From Entrophospora sp. SA101 (Eukaryota > Glomeromycota > Glomeromycetes > Entrophosporales > Entrophosporaceae), in contig CAUDNR010000490.1 of NCBI GenBank assembly GCA_958430865.1, positions 1-30,603 of the forward strand: a stretch of DNA of 30,603 nucleotides, written 5' to 3'. The position numbers and the translations under genes were made by a program. Of the stretch, positions 21,403 through 30,603 are shown piece after piece; the stretch's first letter is position 1, and each line of letters opens with the position of its first letter. The notes below the pieces were generated by a model that worked only from the letters and a program-made list of their open reading frames with translations, ran no database searches and had not been told where the DNA came from.

Positions 21403-22736
21403 TTGGGCCAGTAGGTTCTTAAATAGCAAGGTTAAAGCCCGAGGCTGGAAACAGAGCAGGGAAAACTTGCAGCACTAAGTGGCTATGAGGTAGCACGCTT
21501 GAGTGATGAGTCATTAGGAATTGCCAAGTATGTAGTTAGACTGCTATCTCGAAATTTTTTTTTAATTGATTTTTATTTCTTGGAAATTATTTATACTGCC
21601 TAAAACAATACAATTTTTAAAAAATAAACTTCAATCCAATAATCTATTGGCCACATATGCATTCTCCTTGGCACATTTTCAATTAATTAATTTGTGATAA
21701 ATTGAGGAATTTTATAGACTACTCCTCTTGCATTGTTGATCGGGAATAATTGTTATATTGATAAAAAATAAATAACTATTAAAAACATTTATTTACCATA
21801 GAAAGCGAAATTTTACCAACAGATAGACTACTAGACGTAACAATTTATTGAACATGAAACACATCCTATGATATTAATATAGCCATGATATATCTTGTAA
21901 CATTATAGTAAATCGAGACACAAGTGGTTATGCTAGAAATATGTAATTGAAAATTTCATAAACATAGTCCTTCTCAAAAACACCATCTGATAACATCCTT
22001 TTATACTTTGCTTTACCATCTGCGTTGTAATAATTGTTCCAAATAAGATAAATAAAAATCAAAATTTAAAAGCAAATACAATCAAAACTCTTACTTGTCC
22101 ATATTCAAGCTATTGGAGTTGTATGTTGAAAGCGCTGCAAGTGCCATCTGACTTACCAGAGATATCATACAAACGATCTTTCATTATGATAAAACCAGTG
22201 TTGATAAAAGTTTGTAACAAATAATACTCTCATGTTCCTTCAAAAAAAGAAGAAAGGTTGGGATTTTCTTTTCATCATATTATGAGATTATTTAAACCGC
22301 TTACTACTAACTATTCAATCAGGAAAAACATTACGTTCCCACAAAGGAAGGGTTGTTGCATCCCACAAAAAAAAAGATAGAGAGGTGAAGAAGGTATGTT
22401 TTTGCTCTTGAAGTTCTTGGAGCTACCGTTTCTTTTGCCAATGATGTCAATGAAAACTACAAATTCTCGGAAAAATAAAATTTGATATCACATACCCTTG
22501 TCCACGTCCTTTTTTCTTTTGTTATGAAAAAAATTAGGCATAATAAACAGATAAAAAATTAGTCTAATAATACTAATAATAACAATAATATGTGTATTTT
22601 TTTTCTTGTGTATCAAAAATTAATAATAATTTAATCAAAACAATTTTCACCTCTACTACATACATATACAATACTCATATTAACCTTTTTATTTTTAAAA
22701 AGTAATCTTATATCTCACCACCTTAACATATTCGCC
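21403..22736. other. Intergenic region upstream of BET copy 2
   Basis: Same sequence as 666-1999, with no gene seen. It should carry the same promoter as copy 1, so both BET copies are predicted to be regulated alike at close range. Confidence 0.5.
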
Positions 22737-25076
22737 ATGACTCGAACAAAGAAAAACAATAGCATCCAAGAACAATCAGGCGTCTCTTCTTCGTCTAGCG
22801 CAAGTCCTAGTAACGTTGATAAGTATGCAAGGTATTTTGAAAATTGAGGATTCATCGATTGATTTGTCGAATCGTGTCCATTTTTCTTTATGATTTCTCT
22901 TATACTCATGCCAAGCAAGGGCTTCTTAAAACTATTTATTTTCTCATTTGATTCATTATATAATAATTATATTCCAAATATTTATCTTTAAACGTTATTT
23001 CCTATTTTTAATTGATTATAAATAGATTCAATACACCTTGGTTTAGCGAGGCTATGAGTAGAGAACACAATAAACATTGCACCAATGCTCTGAAAGCATT
23101 AAAACGTCATTCATATTCAATTCCTTTTTTAGAACCTGTGGATCCCATCAAACTCAATATTCCTGATTATCCCAACATTATAAAAACACCAATGGACCTT
23201 GGTACTGCAGAAAAAAAACTTAATAATTATGAATACAAGTCTGTCAAAAACTTTGAAGATGATGTTCGCCTTATTTTTTCAAATTGTGTGTTGTATAATG
23301 GCGAACATCACCCAGTCTCTCAATATGCTAAAGAATTAGAGGAAGTATTTATCGCACAACTTGCCAAAATGCCTGGAGCTAAACCTATTAATAAACCTAA
23401 ACCAGCTAAAGAACCTAAAGAACCCAAAAAGGAGGTAACTGATCATTCGCTCATATTACATATTATATGTCTCTTAATATATCTATTAATTTATATTTAT
23501 GTATTTATATTTATACTAATATAACTTTTCTTGATAATAATAAATAATAAATAATAAATAATAAATAATAAATAATAATGATGATGATAATGATGATAAT
23601 GATAATTAGAAACCTGCATTTAAAATTGTTGCAGAATCATCTACAAAACCAACCACTAAATCAAACAATAAAACTTTTATAGAAACTACTACTTCTACTA
23701 TTGCCACTCCATCAACAGTCGCTGCTTCATATAGTGCTGCCACTTCCACTGTTAAGTCTGACAATGCTGAAGCAAATAGGCCAAAAAGAATGATCAAATT
23801 TCCCAACAAAGAAATTCCTCAGGACACACAAACTCCTCGTCGCAAAAAAACAAAGAAAAATGTTGAACTTAAATTCTGTCGCTCAGTATATCTGGAGTTA
23901 AGAAAGAAACAACACTATCCATACGCTTATCCTTTCTACGAACGAGTCGACGCAGAAAAACTAGGCGTTCCTGAATACTATACCATCATAAAAAATCCAA
24001 TGGACCTCTCTAAAATCAATAGCAAGCTGGAAAATGAAGAATATAGATCAGCTGAAGAGTTTGAGGCTGACATACGTTTAATGTTTGACAACTGTTACAA
24101 ATTCAATGCTCCTGGTACTGATGTCTATATTATGGGCAAACAACTTGAAAGCGTTTTTAACAAAAAATGGGCAGAAAAGCCAGTTTCACAGTCTCCTCCA
24201 ACTGCTATTCCAAAAGACATTAAGGAAGAACAAGAATCAGGTTCAGACAATGAAAGTATGTATATCATTTTTCTTTCTTTTTTATATTTAATAGTACAAA
24301 TAAATAAACAAATATAATTTTCCATTGAGGAGGTAAACATATAAAAGCTTTACAGAAGCATCTTAATGCTTTATCGTCTTTATCATCTCAACTTTCTAAT
24401 GTTGGAAAATCAGAAAAATCCAAAACCAAAAAATCAACCAAAAAATCAACTAAAAAATCAAAATCAAAGTCTGACGCTGATTCATCACCTGACACCATGC
24501 CAAAACCTAAACGTGCTCGTATTTCAAAAACCAGTGATGATTTTGTTAAAGAGGACGATGACAAAGAACTTACTGCTGAACAAAAGGATATCCTTGCTAA
24601 AAGAATTGAAAATTTTCCTGAAGAGCTTATGATTACACTTATTGGAATGATAGAGCAAAGTGGTGCACCTATGGTGGCCGAGGAAGGTGGCTACGAATTG
24701 GAAATTGAATCTATCGACAAAAAAACTGCTAAACAAATTTATAATTTTGTTATGGCAAATACTTCTGATCCAAATAATCGTAAGCAAAAAAGTAAAACCA
24801 CCACTAAAAGAAAAAATTTGAGTGAACAAGAACAAATAAAATCTCTGGAAGCGACTTTGGCTAAATTTGAAGATGATAATAAATCCTCATTTTATAAAAG
24901 TATGTATATTAAATCGAATCAAGTTTTTATTAAAATATATATATTTATATATATGTGTGTAATTAAATAATTCGGGTTGAACAGAAGGACAATATAGTTC
25001 TGATGATGATGATTCTACTGACAGTCAAAGCTCAGCATCTTCCGGATCCGAATCTTCAGGTAGTGGTACTGTTTAG
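22737..25076 (+). CDS. BET family protein, second copy
   Basis: Exons by offset from copy 1 are 22737-22822, 23026-23434, 23610-24255, 24333-24899 and 24985-25076. The predicted protein is the same as copy 1 by eye (599 codons, two bromodomains, NET domain, acidic tail), including both acetyl-lysine-binding Asn residues. Splice sites, introns and flanks are also shared. If both copies are real in one nucleus, dosage is doubled; if they are haplotypes, there is one gene. Confidence 0.93.
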
Positions 25077-25680
25077 TTTAATGGTTTTTTTTTTAATTTA
25101 TATGCGCCCCCAAAATTATTATTCAAAAATATAATTAATTCAAGATTTTAGTATTATATTTTATTGTATATCTTTCTTTTCTTATTTTTCCACACTTTTT
25201 TTTTATTGAGAGAAAATCGTTAGTTGTATGAGAAAAAAAAAATTTTCATTTAAAATTTTTTTTTGTTCAAGGTTATTTAAATAACTGTAGTCAATCTTTT
25301 TTTGTTGAATACCATTTTTTGAATAAATACATAACTTTGGGGGTTTGCTAACGAAATTATTCAATTTTTTTATATTATGTCCTATCCGTGATTATCATGC
25401 TCACAAAACATTATTCTTTTTTTAACACCTAACTTTATATATATAATATATTAAAATATCAACAAACAAATTTGTCTCGTCGTATCGAAACTTTTTTGGG
25501 GAACTATATAATTTCCTTATTTGTTCATTATTAACCAAACAGGAGACCAAAAGGTATATATAAGGAAAAAACATGCTCTTAATTGAAACAATTGAATCTT
25601 TACTAAAAACTCATTTAACCATAATTTACACATACAATATATATATATATATACACACATGTGCATATTATCTCATTTAG
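25077..25680. other. Intergenic region and probable 5' part of the downstream gene, copy 2
   Basis: Same sequence as 4340-4943. The first exon of the next gene is unresolved here too. Confidence 0.5.
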
Positions 25681-27453
25681 GAACCATTACAAAAAAACGA
25701 CAATTTCAATGCCGATTCAGATACTGAATATATCCCTTCAAAAAACGTTGCACCAACATCAACTCAAAAAGCATCAACAAGAAGCAAAATAGTAGAATCA
25801 TCTTTAGAATATTTGAAATCCAATTCACAGGCTTTATTAACAAATAAAATTGACACACCTAAACAAACTGTGGCAACTCAATCCAGAAAAAGAAAAGAAG
25901 TAGCACCGATTAAAAGTAACGATGCAAGTAAAAAATTAAGCAACAACACCCAGCCAGTAGCTACCACAAGGAAGATAAGGAAGCCCAAGAATCTAACCAG
26001 GGGACTTACACCGTCAATGATTTCTATAATGTATGCACCTATACCAAACCACTCAAATCCACCAGGTTTTGATAGACCATATGTAAAACCTCCAAGCCCA
26101 TCACCACCAAGAGAATCCAACGAACCATACATGTACAGCAAAGATTTAGTTCATGAGTTAAGACCAACCATTGCGGTTGATGATTTTTTTTTGGAAATTC
26201 CTGATTCAGGCATGACCACTTTCACTCTGCCATTACAAGGTTATATACTCAGAAGAATACCAGAAAAAAAATCAATTATTATCAATGATGGTGGTGACAA
26301 ATATGGGTTAACATTAGATGGAGATGGCATATTTTATGAGCTCAGAGATACAAAAGAAACAATCAATTGCACCGTTGGTTCCTGGGTCACTATATCGATC
26401 CCTTTTATTGAAACCCCAGATAGACCACCTGTTAGATCAATTGCATGTCCATTAGCGTATGGTCATGAAAAACCACCAGTCATTGTCGGTTTAATCTTGG
26501 CTAGAAACGATCGTGAGATTACAGTATTTGGACCCAAGGGAGAACCAATCACGGTTCCCGAGCCTTACAGAACTTACAAAAGGCCAATTGGAGGACTTTC
26601 ATTTAAAGATGAAATTCCAGAATTGGCCCAAGCAGATACTAGCAAGGAAGGCGACACAGTTGAACCAAGATTAATCGTACCATCAACTAGTGGAAGAGAT
26701 AGAACAGCCGGTGTAGTTTTAGCTTGGCATAACAACTGGGTCTTGGTAGCACGTTCTGATGAACGTGTAGTAATCAAAAGAATATCAGACAGATTGTATA
26801 AGAAGGTGCTTGAAGCAGCTTTTAAATATTTAAGCCTTGATGAACTTCCTGAAGCGCATGAAGTTACTCTTTATGAATATGAAGATTATAGAGTAGCACT
26901 TGCTAAATACATACACTACATACGAGAGAAGTATTCTATAGTTCATAATCCAAAACGAAGTGCTTTTAAAGAACACGAACCAATTGGTAGAGTTGTTAAT
27001 GGACTACAAGCATTTTGGTCTTTAAAAGGAATATATCATTTGAGTGTGAATTGTGAAGAAGCCATCAAAAGATCTGGTGTAGAGTACAGACAATATTTGA
27101 AAGATTCGCGTAAAAGGAAATTAGAATTGGCACATGAACAGTATTCTGAAGAGGCACAACGTAATAAAGAAAAATTAAAAAAATTGCGACATACTCTAAA
27201 TGATTATAAGAGGGTAGAACCTACAGCCCTTGATTTAATCACAACAGATGAATCAAAGGATGAATATGCAGTGGAAAGGAATAAGCAACTTCTCAAGGAA
27301 TTCCTTTGGTCCAAACGTGACTATGATTTTAAGGCGCTCCAATCAAGAATATATGATCTAAGGCGCGAGGAAAAAGAAGGGCAAATCTTTTATAATGACA
27401 ATATAGAGCAAATCAATTTAGATAAGAGCACCTTCATTTCTGCGTGTCTCTAA
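25681..27453 (+). CDS. Unrecognised large protein, main exon, second copy
   Basis: The main exon opens after the TTTAG acceptor at 25680 and stops at TAA 27451-27453. It is the same as 4944-6716 by eye and carries the same basic N-terminal clusters, beta-rich middle and helical C-terminus. The first in-frame ATG is at 26017. Because the two copies are identical they give no information about selection; only a more distant homologue would. Confidence 0.8.
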   Translation, partial: EPLQKNDNFNADSDTEYIPSKNVAPTSTQKASTRSKIVESSLEYLKSNSQALLTNKIDTPKQTVATQSRKRKEVAPIKSNDASKKLSNNTQPVATTRKIRKPKNLTRGLTPSMISIMYAPIPNHSNPPGFDRPYVKPPSPSPPRESNEPYMYSKDLVHELRPTIAVDDFFLEIPDSGMTTFTLPLQGYILRRIPEKKSIIINDGGDKYGLTLDGDGIFYELRDTKETINCTVGSWVTISIPFIETPDRPPVRSIACPLAYGHEKPPVIVGLILARNDREITVFGPKGEPITVPEPYRTYKRPIGGLSFKDEIPELAQADTSKEGDTVEPRLIVPSTSGRDRTAGVVLAWHNNWVLVARSDERVVIKRISDRLYKKVLEAAFKYLSLDELPEAHEVTLYEYEDYRVALAKYIHYIREKYSIVHNPKRSAFKEHEPIGRVVNGLQAFWSLKGIYHLSVNCEEAIKRSGVEYRQYLKDSRKRKLELAHEQYSEEAQRNKEKLKKLRHTLNDYKRVEPTALDLITTDESKDEYAVERNKQLLKEFLWSKRDYDFKALQSRIYDLRREEKEGQIFYNDNIEQINLDKSTFISACL

Positions 27454-28176
27454 AAAAAAAAATCACATTTTTTATTATTCAAAAAATTTTTTATTATATA
27501 TGTACACATAATTTTATTTAGCTGAAATAATAATAAAATAAAATAATAAAAAAAAATATATTTATATAAAATTTGTAAAATATAAAATATTAAGAGTAAA
27601 TAATTTTTTTTGTATATAAATTGTTGAATAATAATATTTTTAATAATGCTGATATATTTCGAAGAAATAACATTTATCATTATTCACCTGCAAAGTCCAA
27701 TAAATTAGTTATTGCATGTGATAATGGAAAAATCAGAATGGTTGCTGGCCGAGCTTAAAACAGTGGCACGTAAATTACACGTAATTGTTGCATTCAATAA
27801 CTGGTTTATTGTTTGTCCAACTACGAAGCATTCCAAAATTTTTAGATGAAAATTTTGAGACATACAATAGTATGATAAGCATAATGGACACTCATTTTGT
27901 GCAACAGTCATTTGTATAATAGGCAGGCGGTTACACAGAGCCAGTTGCTTCTGAAACTTTACAAGAATATAGCTGTAGCCTCTCTAAGTCCAGATCATCA
28001 GCAAGATCAAAATTATCTCACATTTTTATAATCAAACTTTTGCAAGAACTTTCACCATAACATATGTTATGTTGATCATTTTTTTGTGATCTGCAACAGT
28101 GTCCACTATGCTAGTATGATATTGATTGATCACCAAAAAGTTCATTGACATTAAAGTTTTGAAAATGTAGAGTCGC
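27454..28176. other. Intergenic region, no gene seen, copy 2
   Basis: Same as 6717-7430 apart from T27544 and T28023, the two substitutions between the duplicated blocks that I could find. Confidence 0.5.
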
Positions 28177-28902
28177 AAATATGAAAAGAATCATTCAAGT
28201 TTATGGAGAAGTGGTAGACCTAAAGTACTTTGTGACAATAAAAAAAACCGCTTTGAAAGAAATTATTGCTAACAATAATAGAGTTGTTGCTAGTGATATA
28301 AAAAAATCTTAAATGAATCCATTGGCTTAAATGTTTCAGTCATCAAAGTTTGCGTATTGATCGAAAAAACTGGTCTCTGCTTTACGCTATTTGGCAATGA
28401 TGCACCAACGCGAATTTGGGACTAATTTTTAATATTAAAAAATCTGGCACCAACAGTAAAGCATGGCGGGAGAGGAATGATGGTTTGGGGTTGCTTCACA
28501 GGTAAAAAGGGTTAGGACCATTTGTCAGAGTAGAAGGAAAAATGTATCATCAAGATTATATCAATATTTATTTTAGAGAATGAATTGTTACCATTCATTC
28601 GAGAAATCTTCTCTACAAATCATTACAAAATCTCCTAATCATACAGCGAAAAATGCTACAAACAGTTATTTGAAAAAAAGCGAAGGTATTGGAAGATTAG
28701 TCTTCTCAATCTCCAGGCCTTGATCCAATTGAACATTCATAGGATGTGATTAAAAAACGCCTACACATCCAAAAAATAAAGATGAATTAGAAAATTATTT
28801 GAGAAAAGAATCCCGCACGAAAAATATTTTAGATTAATTGACAGTATGTCAAAAATGGTAAAAGAGTGCATTTCCAACAATGGGTTGGAAGAGATCCTTT
28901 TT
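28177..28902 (+). pseudogene. Tc1/mariner transposase relic, copy 2
   Basis: Same frameshifts and stops as the relic at 7440-8165, including TAG in place of Trp in the PIEHxWD-type motif. The shared lesions show that the element decayed before the block was duplicated. Confidence 0.88.
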
Positions 28903-29100
28903 TTTCATAATCAGTTATTTATCCTAGCGGTATAAATTGAACTAAATCCGCCTTCAGTTAATTTTGTAATATCTTCAAATTACTAAAAAGGTAGCAATTC
29001 TAAAATATGCCTTGGCAAAGATAATTTCATTTGACATTGTCAAATAAAGATGTTCAAGTGGTGAAAAGACTATGTAATTGTAAACTATTACAACTTTCAC

Positions 29101-29250
29101 AGAACCTATCAAAGTATCTTGTCAATTTACACTTGTCACATTCTTTTTGGTTTTCTCTTGCATTTCTTAATTGTAGTTCATAAATAAAATGTTCCTTAGA
29201 ATGTTCTTTTTCATTTTCAGAAAGCTCCTTGTTTTTGTTGACTAATAAAA
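29101..29250 (-). pseudogene. N-terminal fragment of a kinase-family protein
   Basis: The minus strand is open for about 46 codons: NKNKELSENEKEHSKEHF, then IYELQLRNARENQKECDKCK, then LTRYFDRF. A Glu/Lys helix followed by a CxxC segment and a W/Y-xx-F-type stretch is common just before the kinase domain in Rhizophagus kinase-family proteins. The fragment ends exactly at the edge of the 7.7-kb block (29100/29101), so it was truncated by rearrangement. It is absent from version 1. Confidence 0.5.
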
Positions 29251-29357
29251 AAAAACTTTCTAATCAATATTTTAGTCACGTCAATGACTAAAGTCAAAAA
29301 TTTCGTCATACATCATTAACAGGTCGTCAGATTATTGTATCCTATTGGCCAGGTGTG

Positions 29358-29420
29358 TGAAATAGGCCACATTCATATGTGGTCAACTTTATGAAATTGG
29401 CCATACACCTATGTGGCCAG
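29358..29420. repeat. Two 28-29-bp direct repeats rich in GGCCA and ATGTGG
   Basis: TGAAATAGGCCACATTCATA with ATGTGGTCA (29358-29386) and TGAAATTGGCCATACACCT with ATGTGGCCA (29392-29420) are similar units. Each can fold back through CCACAT/ATGTGG-like pairing. Two further GGCCA motifs flank them. Function unknown. Confidence 0.6.
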
Positions 29421-29702
29421 ATTCGTATTTTAGGCCATTAGACTAAGATGAAATAACACATTGGGATTTGGACTAGGAAAATCAACCTCTCAGCTGATTT
29501 AATTATTTCGAGTTTTTTTTCTTAATATTAATCTATTGTACAAGGATTACAATTGAAGAAAAAATTGGATCTTGTTTGCATAGTAGAAGAATGAGATATA
29601 GGGCTTGGAAATACTTTCTTTGTATATTAAAAATATATGTGTGTAACCAATTGTTATTAATTGGGGCATGCTGCAACAAAACCAGACAAAGTGAACATTG
29701 GT
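29421..29702. other. Intergenic region upstream of small ORF copy 2
   Basis: No gene seen. The last part (about 29660-29702) belongs to the upstream block conserved with 21078-21118 in reverse orientation. Confidence 0.5.
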
Positions 29703-29710
29703 ATTACCAA

Positions 29711-29828
29711 TAGTGTTTGTATTCATGATATTCGAATATCATAAAACGATCGACATGATATTCAAATATCAATCACATGAATGATATTTGGATATTGTCC
29801 GAACAATTACGAATGAATATAAACACTA
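29711..29828. mobile_element. 118-bp hAT-like MITE with 8-bp target-site duplication
   Basis: The ends TAGTGTTTGTATTCAT and (inverted) TAGTGTTTATATTCAT are terminal repeats with one mismatch. ATTACCAA occurs directly on both sides (29703-29710 and 29829-29836), and the related locus at 21070-21077 has a single ATTACCAA and no insert. An 8-bp duplication is typical of hAT transposons. The interior has three GATATT-type near-palindromes (GATATTCGAATATC, GATATTCAAATATC, GATATTTGGATATT) and no coding capacity. Confidence 0.9.
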
Positions 29829-29952
29829 ATTACCAAAGATTCAGGGATCAAAATTTAGTCATTTGTAACATGATTATAATTAACAGTTTTATAATATCCC
29901 ATTTTCTATCTTGAGTGATATATATAACTATCCCTACATAAAAATAGTTAAT

Positions 29953-30111
29953 ATGAAACTTATTTATATCAGATCTACTATGGAACCCAAGAATTATAGC
30001 ACCATTAGAAGTATTTTGAAGAAAGAACAGGGTGAAAAAATTGCTCCTTACATACTTGTGAAATTTACCAAGAAGAAAAATAATAGATGTTGGAAAAAGA
30101 AAACATTATGA
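29953..30111 (+). pseudogene. Small multicopy ORF family, copy 2, frameshifted
   Basis: Starts MKLIYIRSTMEPKNYSTIR like the other copies, but about 55 bp present in copies 1 and 3 are missing after the APYI codons. This shifts the frame, giving a Lys-rich end and a stop at 30111. Upstream of the ATG it equals copy 1, while its codons resemble copy 3, so it is mosaic. Confidence 0.65.
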
Positions 30112-30603
30112 TGATGCATTATCACTTAATAAAAAGCAGTAACATTTGGAAGAAAAATAATCTTATTATTACAATTTTATCTATTGTTTCCAACTATATT
30201 TATTTGGTGTTTTTTTTGATATTTTCTTTTGGATCTAAAACTCAGTGAATATATTTTTGGTAACTTTAATGATCACAATATTACTATGTAGAAAAGTTTT
30301 ACAAAAATCATGTAGATAATGGCTATATATATTGATTGATTGAATCTGAAAGATTATTTATTAATTAGGAAGCAGAAAGTTTAATATTATTATGTAACAA
30401 AATTAATTGTACAAATTTGTATGATTAACCATTTGATAGTGTCAAATTGATATCAATTTTTGAAATAAAAAATTATTAAATTCATTAGGAAAAAAAAAAT
30501 GAAAATCATTTTGATTGTAAAAATACTACAGTGCAAATCACTTAGTCCCACAACTTTTTATTGGTCGTGTAGATTTTCAAATTCTCCAAAAATGGAAATG
30601 CAA
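30112..30603. other. AT-rich region, nothing identified
   Basis: No coding region, RNA gene or repeat shared with the rest of the window was recognised up to the window end. Confidence 0.5.

Larger units (their letters stand above)
21401..29100. repeat. 7.7-kb duplicated block, copy 2
   Basis: Counterpart of 664-8363. On the left it is preceded by unique sequence and not by the transposase pseudogene. On the right it continues into a kinase-family fragment that version 1 lacks. The constant offset and near-absence of substitutions, including in AT-rich spacers and microsatellites, indicate a very recent common origin. Confidence 0.95.

Noticed and set aside
29101..29777. Transposon insertion in version 2 explaining the extra 677 bp
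   Set aside because: The segment boundary cuts a MITE that is complete with both target duplicates in version 2, so loss from version 1 is the simpler reading.
1..30603. CRISPR array, rRNA or bacterial operon structure
   Set aside because: No regularly spaced repeats and no rRNA-like sequence were seen; introns and gene content are eukaryotic.

Overview
The window looks like nuclear DNA of an arbuscular mycorrhizal fungus (Glomeromycotina, most like Rhizophagus). This is inferred from very AT-rich intergenic DNA, short GT-AG introns, many decayed Tc1/mariner, pogo and hAT-like DNA transposons, and decayed pieces of the expanded kinase family typical of that group. No database search was possible, so the organism is an inference.

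Layout. The window is two versions of one locus joined across a 10-N scaffold gap (11650-11659). Version 1 (1-11649) has a transposase-like pseudogene fragment, then a 7.7-kb block (664-8363) with a double-bromodomain BET gene, an unrecognised larger gene and a Tc1 relic, then a small multicopy ORF and repeat-rich DNA. Version 2 (11660-30603) starts inside the same transposase pseudogene. It then carries about 9.1 kb absent from version 1 (12278-21400), with GC-rich islands, a five-exon gene with a PD-(D/E)XK nuclease-like domain, a 1.4-kb TIR-bounded element holding a kinase fragment, and another copy of the small ORF in reverse. The 7.7-kb block follows again (21401-29100) at a constant offset of 20,737 bp with only two substitutions seen by eye.

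Polarity. The transposase ORF reads straight through the left edge of the 9.1-kb segment in version 2, so version 1 is best explained as a deletion derivative that lost the nuclease-like gene. A further 677 bp (29101-29777) is missing from version 1. That loss cuts a hAT-like MITE that is complete, with its 8-bp target-site duplication, in version 2.

Genes. The intact or near-intact genes are the BET reader (two copies, 599 codons by my exon model), its downstream neighbour (two copies, at least 590 codons, function unknown), the nuclease-like gene (one copy, about 421 codons) and the small ORF family (two open copies and one frameshifted). Nothing in the sequence links these genes in one pathway. 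What they share is a locus that has been duplicated and rearranged among mobile elements. The best leads are the presence/absence of the nuclease-like gene, the unrecognised gene beside the BET gene, and the small ORF family, whose copies differ mostly at synonymous sites.
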